The translations under genes and the position numbers were made by a program. Shown here in pieces: positions 53,027 through 61,227 of a stretch of DNA of 64,000 nt. The notes beneath the pieces are model-generated. The model saw only the letters and a program-made list of their open reading frames with translations, searched no databases and had not been told where the DNA came from. The stretch lies in contig NZ_JALPRJ010000005.1 of assembly GCF_030464885.1 (NCBI RefSeq), positions 124,001 to 188,000 of the forward strand, given 5' to 3'. How positions within the stretch are numbered: the stretch's first letter is position 1; every line of letters starts with the position of its first letter. The DNA is from Caballeronia sp. SEWSISQ10-4 2 (GTDB taxonomy: Bacteria > Pseudomonadota > Gammaproteobacteria > Burkholderiales > Burkholderiaceae).

Positions 53027-53063
53027 GGGACCGGAGTAAGTGCTGAAGCACTAACTCCGGATC
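53027..53063 (+). promoter_or_regulatory. Hairpin leader element, copy 3 (upstream of LysR gene)
   Basis: GGGACCGGAGTAAGTGC, TGAA, GCACTAACTCCGGATC, followed by GACAGAGGA and the ATG at 53080. Inner stem AGTGC/GCACT and outer stem CCGGAGT/ACTCCGG pair fully. Compared with copies 1 and 2 the stem bases change in pairs (GGCGC/GCGCC to AGTGC/GCACT), which supports a functional RNA fold. Confidence 0.72.
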
Positions 53064-53079
53064 GACAGAGGACTGGGCA

Positions 53080-54015
53080 ATGGACTGGACTTACCGCCTC
53101 CGGCTAAGGCATCTGCAGGTACTGTTGAGCCTCGCGAGCACGGGCAACCTCAGCCAATCGGCAGCGGCGCTCAACACGACGCAGCCGGCTCTGTCGAAAT
53201 GGCTGAAGGAACTTGAGGAAGACGTCGGCCTGCCCCTCTTCGAGAGGCATGCGCGCGGTCTGCGGCCCACCTCGTACGGCGAGGCGCTGATCGAGCACGC
53301 GCGCCGGATCGAAGCGCATCTCGACATTGCGCGTGACGATATGCAGGCGCTGCGCGCGGGCGGCAGCGGCCTCGTCAGTATTGGGACGTCGGGTGTGTCG
53401 GCGGCGGACACGGTGCCGCTCGCCGTGTCGCGGCTTCTCGAACGCATGCCGCGCGCGCAGGTGCGGCTCGTCGAAAGCACGATGAACCAGCTAATGCCGC
53501 AGCTTGCACGAGGGGAACTGGATATCGTCGTCGGCCGCTCGGGTCAGCAGTACGACGATCCGCGGCTGCAGACCGAGACGCTCTATACGGAGCCGATCAA
53601 CTTCGTCGCACGGCCTGATCATCCGATAACGGAAAAGGCAAAGCTCGGCTGGGACGATGTGCTCGCGTATTCGTGGATCGTCTGGCCGCAGGGCACGCCC
53701 GTGCGCAACGCGCTGGAGACGGCGCTGGCGGCAGCGGGACGCACGCTGCCCGATCACTGCGTCGAATCGAACTCGTCGATTCTCAATCTCACACTGCTTA
53801 ACAACACCGATCTGGTGGGCGTCGCCTCGCATCGGGCTGCGCTTCGCTTCGAGCAGCTGAACGCGCTTCGTATTCTGCCCATTCAACTCGAAGGCTTCGG
53901 CTCAGTGTCGGTCTACTGGCACGCCGAGAACGTCAATCGCGCGGCGGTGGCCATGGCATTGGAAAGTCTCCGCGCTTTCGCGGACCCGCACATGAAAGAA
54001 TGGCACACTGCTTAA
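53080..54015 (+). CDS. LysR-family regulator of the gentisate operon
   Basis: A 311-residue LTTR with N-terminal HTH (HLQVLLSLASTGNLSQSAAAL, TQPALSKWLKELEEDVGLPL) and effector-binding domain; the HTH resembles the CbbR/GbpR-like group that carries KWLKELEEDVG. It is divergent from gentisate dioxygenase, its likely target. The 230-base intergenic region holds an 8-bp inverted repeat, AAGCTATA (52937-52944) and TATAGCTT (52987-52994), which could be a regulator contact. Translation starts directly after hairpin leader copy 3. Confidence 0.87.
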   Translation: MDWTYRLRLRHLQVLLSLASTGNLSQSAAALNTTQPALSKWLKELEEDVGLPLFERHARGLRPTSYGEALIEHARRIEAHLDIARDDMQALRAGGSGLVSIGTSGVSAADTVPLAVSRLLERMPRAQVRLVESTMNQLMPQLARGELDIVVGRSGQQYDDPRLQTETLYTEPINFVARPDHPITEKAKLGWDDVLAYSWIVWPQGTPVRNALETALAAAGRTLPDHCVESNSSILNLTLLNNTDLVGVASHRAALRFEQLNALRILPIQLEGFGSVSVYWHAENVNRAAVAMALESLRAFADPHMKEWHTA

Positions 54016-54037
54016 CGCCTCGGACGCTACCGCCAGC

Positions 54038-54583
54038 TCAATCCACGACCGTGTCGCTTTGGGACGCTTGGGTCAGGTTCCTTTCGATCTGATGCATCAC
54101 TTTCCAAAAAGTACGCATATCCTTCTGAGTGATCCCGTCAAGTGACCCCGAAATCATGTCGGTTAGTTCGGGCAGCAATTCATCTACCAGCCGCTTGCCC
54201 TCAGGCTTCAGATTGACAAAGTACTTTCGTCTGTCGTTTGGATCTCGGGTTCGCTGTACGAGGCCGCGCTTTTCGAGGTTATCCAGCGCAGGTACCGCAG
54301 TGGTGGATGCAATGCCTACACGCTTGCTGAGTTCCAGCTGGTTCAGTTCACCGCGCTCTGCCAGCACACGAAGGTAGTACCAGTACGCGATAACGATGTT
54401 CTCCCTGTCCAGAATCTTCTGCGCTTGTGCGTCGTAGAGCCTGTGCACCGTTCGCGCCATCCACGGCACAGTCCTGCCGCGATCATCAAATACGTCAGAA
54501 GATTCTTTCGCTCCCGGTGCGGGTCCCGGTCGTACAGCAACGTTCATAGTTGCTTTCGCCGCAGTGGAGTTTGCCTTGGGCAT
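54038..54583 (-). CDS. MarR-family transcriptional regulator 2 (paralogue of MarR 1)
   Basis: A 181-residue MarR protein, nearly identical to MarR 1 over the DNA-binding core (RGELNQLELSKRVGIASTTA is shared in full) but different in the N-terminal tail and the C-terminal dimer helices. ATG 54583 is preferred over the ATG at 54601 because AAGGA lies eight bases upstream of it, as in MarR 1. It diverges from the transhydroxylase genes, with promoter module D between them. Convergent with the LysR gene, 22 bases apart. The same DNA-binding core suggests both MarR proteins see the same operator but sense different ligands. Confidence 0.88.
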   Translation of the reverse strand: MPKANSTAAKATMNVAVRPGPAPGAKESSDVFDDRGRTVPWMARTVHRLYDAQAQKILDRENIVIAYWYYLRVLAERGELNQLELSKRVGIASTTAVPALDNLEKRGLVQRTRDPNDRRKYFVNLKPEGKRLVDELLPELTDMISGSLDGITQKDMRTFWKVMHQIERNLTQASQSDTVVD

Positions 54584-54683
54584 TCGCTCGTTCCTTGACA
54601 TAAGGGTGGCCAATCGAACGCGGAGCCGATTGGCAAAAAATATGACGATTACATGCGTCTTGCTAGGAGATTCCCTAGGGTCC

Positions 54684-54743
54684 TTGACTTTATTCGCCCC
54701 AAACAACATCATTCGATATAAATCGATCTGATATAGAATCATC
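54684..54743 (+). promoter_or_regulatory. Regulon promoter module D (drives the transhydroxylase genes)
   Basis: -35 TTGACT (54684-54689), 17-bp spacer, -10 CATCAT (54707-54712), then TCGATATAAATCGA, which is itself a perfect 14-bp palindrome. Larger dyad: CATCATTC (54707-54714) and GAATCATC (54736-54743). A CTAGG-N6-CCTAG palindrome (54663-54678) ends five bases before the -35. The remaining intergenic DNA to 54897 is leader without other features. Confidence 0.8.
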
Positions 54744-54897
54744 TTTGTGCAAATAATCCGTCGCAAGGAAGATCATACAACAGGTGCCGATGTATTCGTC
54801 TGAATCTGCGGAGCCTCTTATGGTGCGGTACCGCAAAACTGACGTGTAACGGGCAAGTGAGACGGCACGAGCGCATTTCAGCTCAGGAAGGATTCAT

Positions 54898-57855
54898 ATG
54901 CAAAGACACATCCTGGTACTCATACTCTGGCTAATGCCGACCGCTCTACGGATGGCGGCACGCATGTTTCCTTCCGTGCGTGAACATCTCGGCGCGGGGA
55001 ACTGGCTGATCCAGCTCCGGCTTCGGGACAATAGCCTCGCGAGGCAGCTTCATTTCAGAAACGGCACCGTGTCGGCACGCTGGGGTGTGACTCCTCGGCC
55101 CGACGCCGAACTTGTCTTCATGGATGCGGCCACAGCACGCCAGATGCTGGCGCCAACAACCGATCATGCGTTCCTGATTGATGCGCTCAAGAACTTCAAG
55201 ATCACGCAAGGCGGCAGTGATCAGGCACTCGTCTGGTTCGGTCAACTGGTGAACACGATGAAGACGGCCTCCTGGCGCAGGGGCACCCGGATGAAAGATG
55301 GGACCACCCGTTATGTCACGCTCACCAATGGGGGGCCCGTCTTTGTCTTCGTCAAGGACGGCAAGATCATCCGGACAACGCCCATTGATCTCGCGGAGGA
55401 GGACGGACCAAGCTGGACCATCACCGCACGGGGTCGCCGGTTTTCGCCTGCACGACGTGCAACCGTCAGCCCGCACGCGCTCTCACTCAAATCCCTCGTT
55501 TATTCCGACAAGCGGATTCTTTATCCAATGAAGCGGGTCGATTTCGACCCGAAGGGTGAACGCAATCCTCAGAACCGGGGGATTTCGGGCTACGAGCGTA
55601 TCAGTTGGGATGAAGCGCTCGACGTGGTCGCAGGCGAAATCCGCCGTATGAAGCAGGAGCACGGCCCCGGTGCTATCGCGATGGCCACGGGTGCGCATCA
55701 TCAGTGGGGAAACGTCAACTACTACCTGAGCGCCATGCAGCGCTTCGGTAACCTGATTGGATACACCCGCGTCGAAATGAGCCCGATTAGCTGGGAGGGC
55801 TGGTACTGGGGTGCCATGCATCACTACGGCAACAGTCTACGTCTGGGCACGCCGAGCTTTTACGGCACGACAGAGGACTGTCTTGAACACGCGCAGGTGA
55901 TCGTCTTCTGGTCGAGCGACCCGGAGTCGACCAATGGGGTGTACGCCGGGTTCGAGGGCACTGAGCGCCGCTTGTGGGCCAAGCAGCTCGGGATGCAGTT
56001 CGTTCACATCGACCCCTACCTGACGCAGTCCGCCCAGTTGCTCGGTGGAAAATGGCTACCGATCAAGCCCGGCACCGATTCGGCGCTCGCGATCGCCATC
56101 ATGTATGAATGGATGATCAGCGGTAGTTACGATAAGGAATACGTAGCCTCGAAATCGACGGGCTTCGACGAATGGCGCGCCTATGTTCTCGGTGAAGAGG
56201 ACGGCATGCCGAAGACGCCGGAGTGGCAAGAAGCTGAGACCGGTATTCCCGCGAAAGACGTCCGCAGTCTCGCGACGTTGTGGGCGTCGAAGAAGACGTA
56301 CCTCGCTGCAGGAGGCCTCGGCGCAGGCTTTGGCGGAGCATGCCGCACGGAGGCGGGGGCCCAATGGACGCGAAGCCTCGTCATGATGATGGCCATGCAG
56401 GGATGGGGGAAGCCTGGGATCAACTTTGGCAATCTGCAGATTGGCGCTCCTCAGGACCTGAATTTCTACTTTCCCGGCTATGCCGAGGGCGGAATCTCGG
56501 GTGACCTGAATTACACCGCGAGCGCGGCCAACAACTATTGCCGCATGCCTCACATCATCACGATCAATCCGGTGAAGCAGTCTATCCCTCGCCAACGGTT
56601 TGCCGAGGCGATCACGCAGGGAAGCGCGGAAGGCTACTTGTGGGACGGCTTCTCGGCTGAAGGGCAATTTGGTCAATACTCGTATCCCAAGCTAGGCCAT
56701 TCGCGGGTTCACATGCTGTACCGCTACGGCTCTTCTTCTTTTGGCACGGTCCCGGGCTCGAACAGACTCATCGAAGCGTATCGTCATTCATCCCTTGAGT
56801 TTGTCGTCAATCAATCGATATGGATGGAGAACGAAGCGCAGTTTGCAGACATCATCCTGCCAGCGTGTACCGCCCTCGAGCGTGACGATATATCCGAATG
56901 GGCAAACTGCGGCGGCTACATCCAGCATGCGCAGAGCCAGCTCAATCACCGCATGATGATCATGCAGCACAAATGCATCGAGCCTCTTGGCGAATCCAAA
57001 TCAGACTATCAAATTTTCCTGGAGATCCTGACAAAACTCGGCTACGGCGGCATGTACTCGGAAGGCGGTGGATCGGAACTGACCTGGTGCGAACGGATAT
57101 TCAACTCCACGGACCTACCCAGGCGGACCACCTGGAAGAAATTCCTGCAGAAGGGCTATCACGTCGTGCCGCCTCCCAAGGACGATGACAAGCAGCCGGT
57201 GGACATGCGCTGGTTCGCAGAGGGCCGCACCAAGGACTTACCGGAAGCGAATCCCCTTCCCGGCGTGTATTCGATTGGATTCGGCCAGGGACTTTCAACG
57301 CAATCGGGCAAGTTCGAGTTTGTCCCGTCCAGCCTACGCCGTATCGAGCAGATCGATCCTGCGCGGCCGGCGGTCAACCGATATATCAACAGTCAGAGCG
57401 GTGTGAAGCAACGGTTCCCGCTACAACTCGTGACCAATCACCCGGTCTACAGCTTCCATACCCAGGCTGATGGGAAGAATAGCCACATCAGCACGATCAA
57501 TGAGCACCGGATGAACGTTGGAGGCTACCGATACTGGGTCCTGCGAATGAGCCCCAAAGATGCTTCGGCGCGCGGCCTGCGCTCGGGCGATCTGGTCCGG
57601 GTCTATAACGGCCAGGCGTCGGTCATCTGCGCAATAGACGTGTCGCAACTCATCAAGGATGGCGTTGCGCGCGGAAACGAATCATGCGGCGAACTCGATC
57701 TGATCCACACTTCGGTAGGTATCGTTGATCGTGGAGGTTGTCTCAACCTCCTGACTCCAGGGCGAAAGATGAGCCTGACCGCAGACGGGATTGTTCCGAA
57801 CAGTTGCTGGGTGGAGGTAGAGAAATGGAACGCGACAATGGAAAAGGCAGCATGA
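54898..57855 (+). CDS. Molybdopterin transhydroxylase-like large subunit with SCP2-like N-terminal extension
   Basis: A 985-residue protein. From about residue 140 it is a DMSO-reductase-family molybdopterin enzyme closest in pattern to pyrogallol-phloroglucinol transhydroxylase and resorcinol hydroxylase large subunits. It has no N-terminal Cys cluster, starts YVTLTNGGPVFVFVKDGKI, and has the active-site-like region WYWGAMHHYG (302-311) and FWSSDPEST (337-345). Residues about 30-120 are an extra domain (WLIQLRLRDN ... FRNGTVSARWG ... DALKNFKITQGGSDQALVWF) with the look of an SCP2 sterol-carrier fold. This is absent from the classical enzyme of about 875 residues. No Tat signal, so cytoplasmic. 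Its partner is the ferredoxin-like subunit next door, overlapping by 31 bases. The subgroup, not the exact reaction, is supported. Confidence 0.8.
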   Translation: MQRHILVLILWLMPTALRMAARMFPSVREHLGAGNWLIQLRLRDNSLARQLHFRNGTVSARWGVTPRPDAELVFMDAATARQMLAPTTDHAFLIDALKNFKITQGGSDQALVWFGQLVNTMKTASWRRGTRMKDGTTRYVTLTNGGPVFVFVKDGKIIRTTPIDLAEEDGPSWTITARGRRFSPARRATVSPHALSLKSLVYSDKRILYPMKRVDFDPKGERNPQNRGISGYERISWDEALDVVAGEIRRMKQEHGPGAIAMATGAHHQWGNVNYYLSAMQRFGNLIGYTRVEMSPISWEGWYWGAMHHYGNSLRLGTPSFYGTTEDCLEHAQVIVFWSSDPESTNGVYAGFEGTERRLWAKQLGMQFVHIDPYLTQSAQLLGGKWLPIKPGTDSALAIAIMYEWMISGSYDKEYVASKSTGFDEWRAYVLGEEDGMPKTPEWQEAETGIPAKDVRSLATLWASKKTYLAAGGLGAGFGGACRTEAGAQWTRSLVMMMAMQGWGKPGINFGNLQIGAPQDLNFYFPGYAEGGISGDLNYTASAANNYCRMPHIITINPVKQSIPRQRFAEAITQGSAEGYLWDGFSAEGQFGQYSYPKLGHSRVHMLYRYGSSSFGTVPGSNRLIEAYRHSSLEFVVNQSIWMENEAQFADIILPACTALERDDISEWANCGGYIQHAQSQLNHRMMIMQHKCIEPLGESKSDYQIFLEILTKLGYGGMYSEGGGSELTWCERIFNSTDLPRRTTWKKFLQKGYHVVPPPKDDDKQPVDMRWFAEGRTKDLPEANPLPGVYSIGFGQGLSTQSGKFEFVPSSLRRIEQIDPARPAVNRYINSQSGVKQRFPLQLVTNHPVYSFHTQADGKNSHISTINEHRMNVGGYRYWVLRMSPKDASARGLRSGDLVRVYNGQASVICAIDVSQLIKDGVARGNESCGELDLIHTSVGIVDRGGCLNLLTPGRKMSLTADGIVPNSCWVEVEKWNATMEKAA

Positions 57856-58697
57856 CCGGCTGGGCGCTCGTAGTGGACGTTTCCCTCTGCATCAATTGCA
57901 GAAACTGTGTGATCTCGACAAAAGACGAGTACACCGGCAACGAGTTCCCGGGCTATTCGGCACCGCACCCTCCGGAGGGCCTCGATACGATTCGTATCGA
58001 ACGCCACGTTCGAGGCGAGGGGTCGCTGGTGGACGTGACTTATATACCGAAGATGTGCAATCACTGCGACAACGCGCCATGCGTTAAGGCGGCGACCGAT
58101 GGGGCAATCTATAAGCGCCCGGACGGCGTCGTGATCATTGACCCGGAGAAGTCACGAGGCCGACGGGATCTGGTGACGACGTGCCCCTACGGCATGATTG
58201 AATGGAACGAACAGGAACAGGTGCCGCAGAACTGGAATTTTGACGCGCACTTGCTTGACGCCGGATGGAAAGAACCGCGTTGCGCACAAGCCTGCCCGAC
58301 AAAGGCGCTACGTGCGCTAAACATGCCAGACAGAGAACTGGAAGAAATGGTAAAGAAGGAACACCTGTCGGTCATTAACCCCGAGTACGGCACAGGGCCT
58401 CGCGTCTTCTACCGCAATCTGGATGACGCGCTAAGCCATCTGGTAGCAGGCAACGTCTGCGAAACCACTGGCGACGGTCGACTCCGAAACCTGGAAGGTG
58501 TTGAGGTTGTGCTGCACGACTCCGCCGGCGGTGGCGAACGCACGACAACGACTGACCATTTCGGGGATTTCCGGTTCTCAGGTTTAACTGAGCAGACTTC
58601 GACAATCGAACTGCGGATCCGAAAGGACGGTAACGAAAAAATCATCGCGACAAGAGCGCGCATAGGGAGCGTCAACCTCGGCACGCTGTTGTGTTGA
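57825..58697 (+). CDS. Transhydroxylase-like small subunit: ferredoxin with C-terminal Cna-B-like domain
   Basis: A 290-residue electron-transfer subunit. Iron-sulfur ligands are Cys22, 25 and 28; 78, 81 and 86; 120; 153 and 157, plus further Cys in the DMSO-reductase beta-subunit pattern. After about residue 210 comes a beta-sandwich (LEGVEVVLHDSAGGGERTTT, then GDFRFSGL and TSTIELRIRKDG) like the Cna-B/carboxypeptidase-regulatory fold. That extra C-terminal domain is known from the small subunit of pyrogallol transhydroxylase and strongly supports this subfamily. ATG 57825 is chosen for the GGAGG seven bases upstream; ATG 57852, overlapping the large-subunit stop as ATGA, is the alternative. 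Confidence 0.82.
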   Translation: MERDNGKGSMTGWALVVDVSLCINCRNCVISTKDEYTGNEFPGYSAPHPPEGLDTIRIERHVRGEGSLVDVTYIPKMCNHCDNAPCVKAATDGAIYKRPDGVVIIDPEKSRGRRDLVTTCPYGMIEWNEQEQVPQNWNFDAHLLDAGWKEPRCAQACPTKALRALNMPDRELEEMVKKEHLSVINPEYGTGPRVFYRNLDDALSHLVAGNVCETTGDGRLRNLEGVEVVLHDSAGGGERTTTTDHFGDFRFSGLTEQTSTIELRIRKDGNEKIIATRARIGSVNLGTLLC

Positions 58698-58767
58698 TGT
58701 CTTATGTGATAGCGCCGAAGCGCGTTAAAGCATTTTCCGTATTATGACATTCGTAGGAGACTTAAGC

Positions 58768-59541
58768 ATGGAGCTGAACGACAAGGTGGCGGTTATCACG
58801 GGCGGAGACAGTGGAATCGGATTCGCTTCGGCACGCCTGTTCCTCGAAGCGGGTGCGGATGTCGCCATCATGAGCAACAATCCGGAAACGCTTAACGTCG
58901 CTCGCAGTCAGCTTGGCGCCAAGGTCGTGACGATTGAGGCTGATGTCACGGATACCAAGGCTCTCGGCGCCGCCTTCGCAGAAGTTGGTCGCCAGTTTGG
59001 TCATATCGATGTCTTGTTTGCAAGTGCTGGCGTAGCATCCCCCACCCCTTTGGAAGACGCATCCAGTGAGCTCTTTGAACGCATACTCAGGATTAACATC
59101 GGCGGAAGCTTTTATACGGTACAGGCCGCGCTTCCATACCTTCGTTCCGGATCATCCGTTATCCTTATCGGATCCGTCGTAGCAACAATGGGAATTGCAG
59201 GATTCGGGGCGTACGCTGCGAGCAAAGCTGGACTATCGGGCATGGCACGCGCGCTGGCCTCAGAGCTCACGCCCAAAGGCATTCGTGTGAACACGCTGGT
59301 TCCTGGTCCCACTCGAACTCCAATCTGGGGCACCATCGCTCATACGGAGAGGGAATTGCAGGAGCTCGAGAAAAGCCTGATCAGAAGTATTCCCATTGGC
59401 CGTCTCAACGATGCCGAGGAGGTAGCCCAAGCCGCGCTTTTCCTCGCTTCGGATTACTCAAGTAGCATGCAGGCGGCGGAAATCGTTATCGATGGTGGAG
59501 CATCCCGTGCCCCACAGGGCGCACCCGCATATCGCGTCTGA
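58768..59541 (+). CDS. Short-chain dehydrogenase/reductase downstream of the transhydroxylase
   Basis: A 257-residue classical SDR: cofactor motif ITGGDSGIGFASARL near residue 10, SAGVASP at the NNAG position, catalytic Ser in LIGSVVATMG and YAASK near 152-156. ATG 58768 has AGGAG eight bases upstream. Placed 70 bases after the transhydroxylase small subunit in the same direction, it may reduce or oxidise a hydroxylated ring product; phloroglucinol reductase is also an SDR, which makes that an attractive but untested idea. The spacer has a weak hairpin (AGCGC-CGAA-GCGC) resembling the core of the leader element. Confidence 0.82.
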   Translation: MELNDKVAVITGGDSGIGFASARLFLEAGADVAIMSNNPETLNVARSQLGAKVVTIEADVTDTKALGAAFAEVGRQFGHIDVLFASAGVASPTPLEDASSELFERILRINIGGSFYTVQAALPYLRSGSSVILIGSVVATMGIAGFGAYAASKAGLSGMARALASELTPKGIRVNTLVPGPTRTPIWGTIAHTERELQELEKSLIRSIPIGRLNDAEEVAQAALFLASDYSSSMQAAEIVIDGGASRAPQGAPAYRV

Positions 59542-59755
59542 TTGATTGTCCACGAAAGATTCAGGAGGGGCCGTAGACCGTATTTTCGGCCAGCAGCTCG
59601 TGCCGTAACCTCATTCCTGACTCGATGAAGGAACACAAGGCAGACACCGGTGCGTCGAAATCGGGCACGCCGGTGTCGTCTCGGTCAAATGCCATCCTCG
59701 CTTCAGGATCCCTCAGTAATACGAATTTATAACGGTATATTCTTGCTACTCTCCT

Positions 59756-60748
59756 TCAAATTGCAAAGCTTTCGAGGCTTGCCGGATGGAACAGCTCGCG
59801 CGGTTCAAGCCGGCGACTTGACAGCCCCTCTGCAAAATGGCGGGCGAGAAAGCGGTCAATAGGATGCTCATTGTCCGAGAAGCCGTATGACCAGAAGTCC
59901 GTACCCATCAGTTTGCGAGCGGCACGTAGCTGGTCCTCAACGAACGGCAGTGTGACTTTGGTGGCCGCCGTATCGCTCAGCCGTGCCAACGCGAGGGCTT
60001 TAGACTTCTCAAATGCCTTCATCAATGCGCCCGGCAGCCAGGGATGACTCTCTGCCAGCGTCTTCCTGACTCCAAGCGTGTGCATGATCGGAAACAGCTT
60101 CGTACGCGCGTACCAGTCTGTTGCGGCTTTGTGCGGATCGTCGAACAGATACTTGACCTGGGGATGCCCACGGTCAAAGCATGAAGGCGCTCGCGGTCCA
60201 ATGACGGCATCTATTTCCCCGTCCGCCAGCAGGCTCGATATCGTCTTGCCTTCCGGCGCGTTCTCCAGCTTGACATCCGAAGGCAAGTTCAGCGTTATTT
60301 TCTCCACCCTTGTCGGATCTTCGTATCCACCGCGCACCCAGGTCACATCAGAGGGCTTTACGCCGTACTCCTCCTCGAGAAAAAGACGGACCCAGACGTT
60401 TGCCGTCAACTGATATTCCGGCACGCCGATGCGCTTGCCCTTCAGATCTTCCGGGCTGTCAATGCCCCTATCCGTGCGCACATAAATCGACGTGTGTCGA
60501 AAGGCTCTCGACGGAAAGACCGGCACGGCGATGTAGGGTGAGGTTCCTGCAGCGGTCTTCACTGAGTAGCTGCTGAGCGAGAGTTCGCAAATATCGAAGT
60601 CCGCGTGTCTGAAAGCGCGAAAGAAGATCTCCTCGGGATCCTGCAACATGAAGACCGGGTCCACGCCCTCGATTTGAACCTCACCATCGACCAATGGCCT
60701 GATCCGATCGTAGTTGCCTACGGCAACGGACAACTGAAGCTTGCTCAT
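59756..60748 (-). CDS. 4,5-dihydroxyphthalate-decarboxylase-like protein (NMT1/binding-protein fold, cytoplasmic)
   Basis: A 330-residue protein (LQLSVAVGNYDRIRPLVDGE at the start; ELSLSSYSVKTAAG; AFRHTSIYVRTDRGIDSPED; RIGVPEYQLTANVWVRLFL) matching the Pht5/4,5-dihydroxyphthalate decarboxylase group. This group has the type-2 periplasmic-binding fold but works as a cytoplasmic enzyme. ATG 60748 has AGGAG six bases upstream and there is no signal peptide, which argues against a transporter binding protein. In this regulon it could decarboxylate a hydroxylated aromatic acid, for example gallate to pyrogallol, feeding the transhydroxylase (inference). Driven by promoter module E. Confidence 0.75.
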   Translation of the reverse strand: MSKLQLSVAVGNYDRIRPLVDGEVQIEGVDPVFMLQDPEEIFFRAFRHADFDICELSLSSYSVKTAAGTSPYIAVPVFPSRAFRHTSIYVRTDRGIDSPEDLKGKRIGVPEYQLTANVWVRLFLEEEYGVKPSDVTWVRGGYEDPTRVEKITLNLPSDVKLENAPEGKTISSLLADGEIDAVIGPRAPSCFDRGHPQVKYLFDDPHKAATDWYARTKLFPIMHTLGVRKTLAESHPWLPGALMKAFEKSKALALARLSDTAATKVTLPFVEDQLRAARKLMGTDFWSYGFSDNEHPIDRFLARHFAEGLSSRRLEPRELFHPASLESFAI

Positions 60749-60858
60749 TGTTTCTCCTCTTGCTGAAAATACAACCTTTGCGAGGTTGAGGCTTTGCCTG
60801 TGCCCATGGACGTTCCAGACGAACGGGCAACGTTGATCTCGATCTGCAATCATCAATA

Positions 60859-60902
60859 TTAGATTTATATCGAATCATCTTTTATGGAACGATTTCTGTC
60901 AA
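60859..60902 (-). promoter_or_regulatory. Regulon promoter module E (drives the decarboxylase-like gene)
   Basis: On the minus strand: -35 TTGACA (60902-60897), 17-bp spacer, -10 GATGAT (60879-60874), then TCGATATAAAT. The second arm of the 37-bp dyad seen in the other modules is missing here. Expected transcript start near 60867, about 120 bases ahead of the ATG at 60748. Confidence 0.72.
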
Positions 60903-61038
60903 GAAATTCTGAGACCGTCATGTGCCGAGATGTTCGCAAGAAAACGCAAGGGTCACGCATCAAGGCTGGATGGGAAGCATGTGCGCCTGCAGCAAGAAGA
61001 ACCGAGACAAGACTTGCCCGGAGATCCCCTTGAATTCC

Positions 61039-61098
61039 TTGACATTATCCATCCCGAAACGCATCATTCGATATAAATTTATTACTTAAAGCATCATG
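61039..61098 (+). promoter_or_regulatory. Regulon promoter module F (drives the flavoprotein gene)
   Basis: -35 TTGACA (61039-61044), 17-bp spacer, -10 CATCAT (61062-61067), then TCGATATAAAT; dyad partner GCATCATG at 61091-61098. An eroded copy of the upstream palindrome (GGAGATCCCCTTG, 61020-61032) precedes the -35. Modules E and F are divergent, about 140 bases apart. Confidence 0.77.
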
Positions 61099-61227
61099 CT
61101 ATATCGTATGATTTGACTAAGACGCGATGCGCACTACGCTCTAGTGATGAGACCGCTTTTCAGCGGCGCGCGTGCACACCGATTTCCGAACAGATCTGAC
61201 AGAAACTCTTAAGACAGGACAAACGCC

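Noticed and set aside
58706..58732. Hairpin AGCGC-CGAA-GCGC before the SDR gene, resembling the core of the leader element
   Set aside because: The outer GGAGT/ACTCC stem and the trailing GACA are missing, so it is not counted as a fourth copy.
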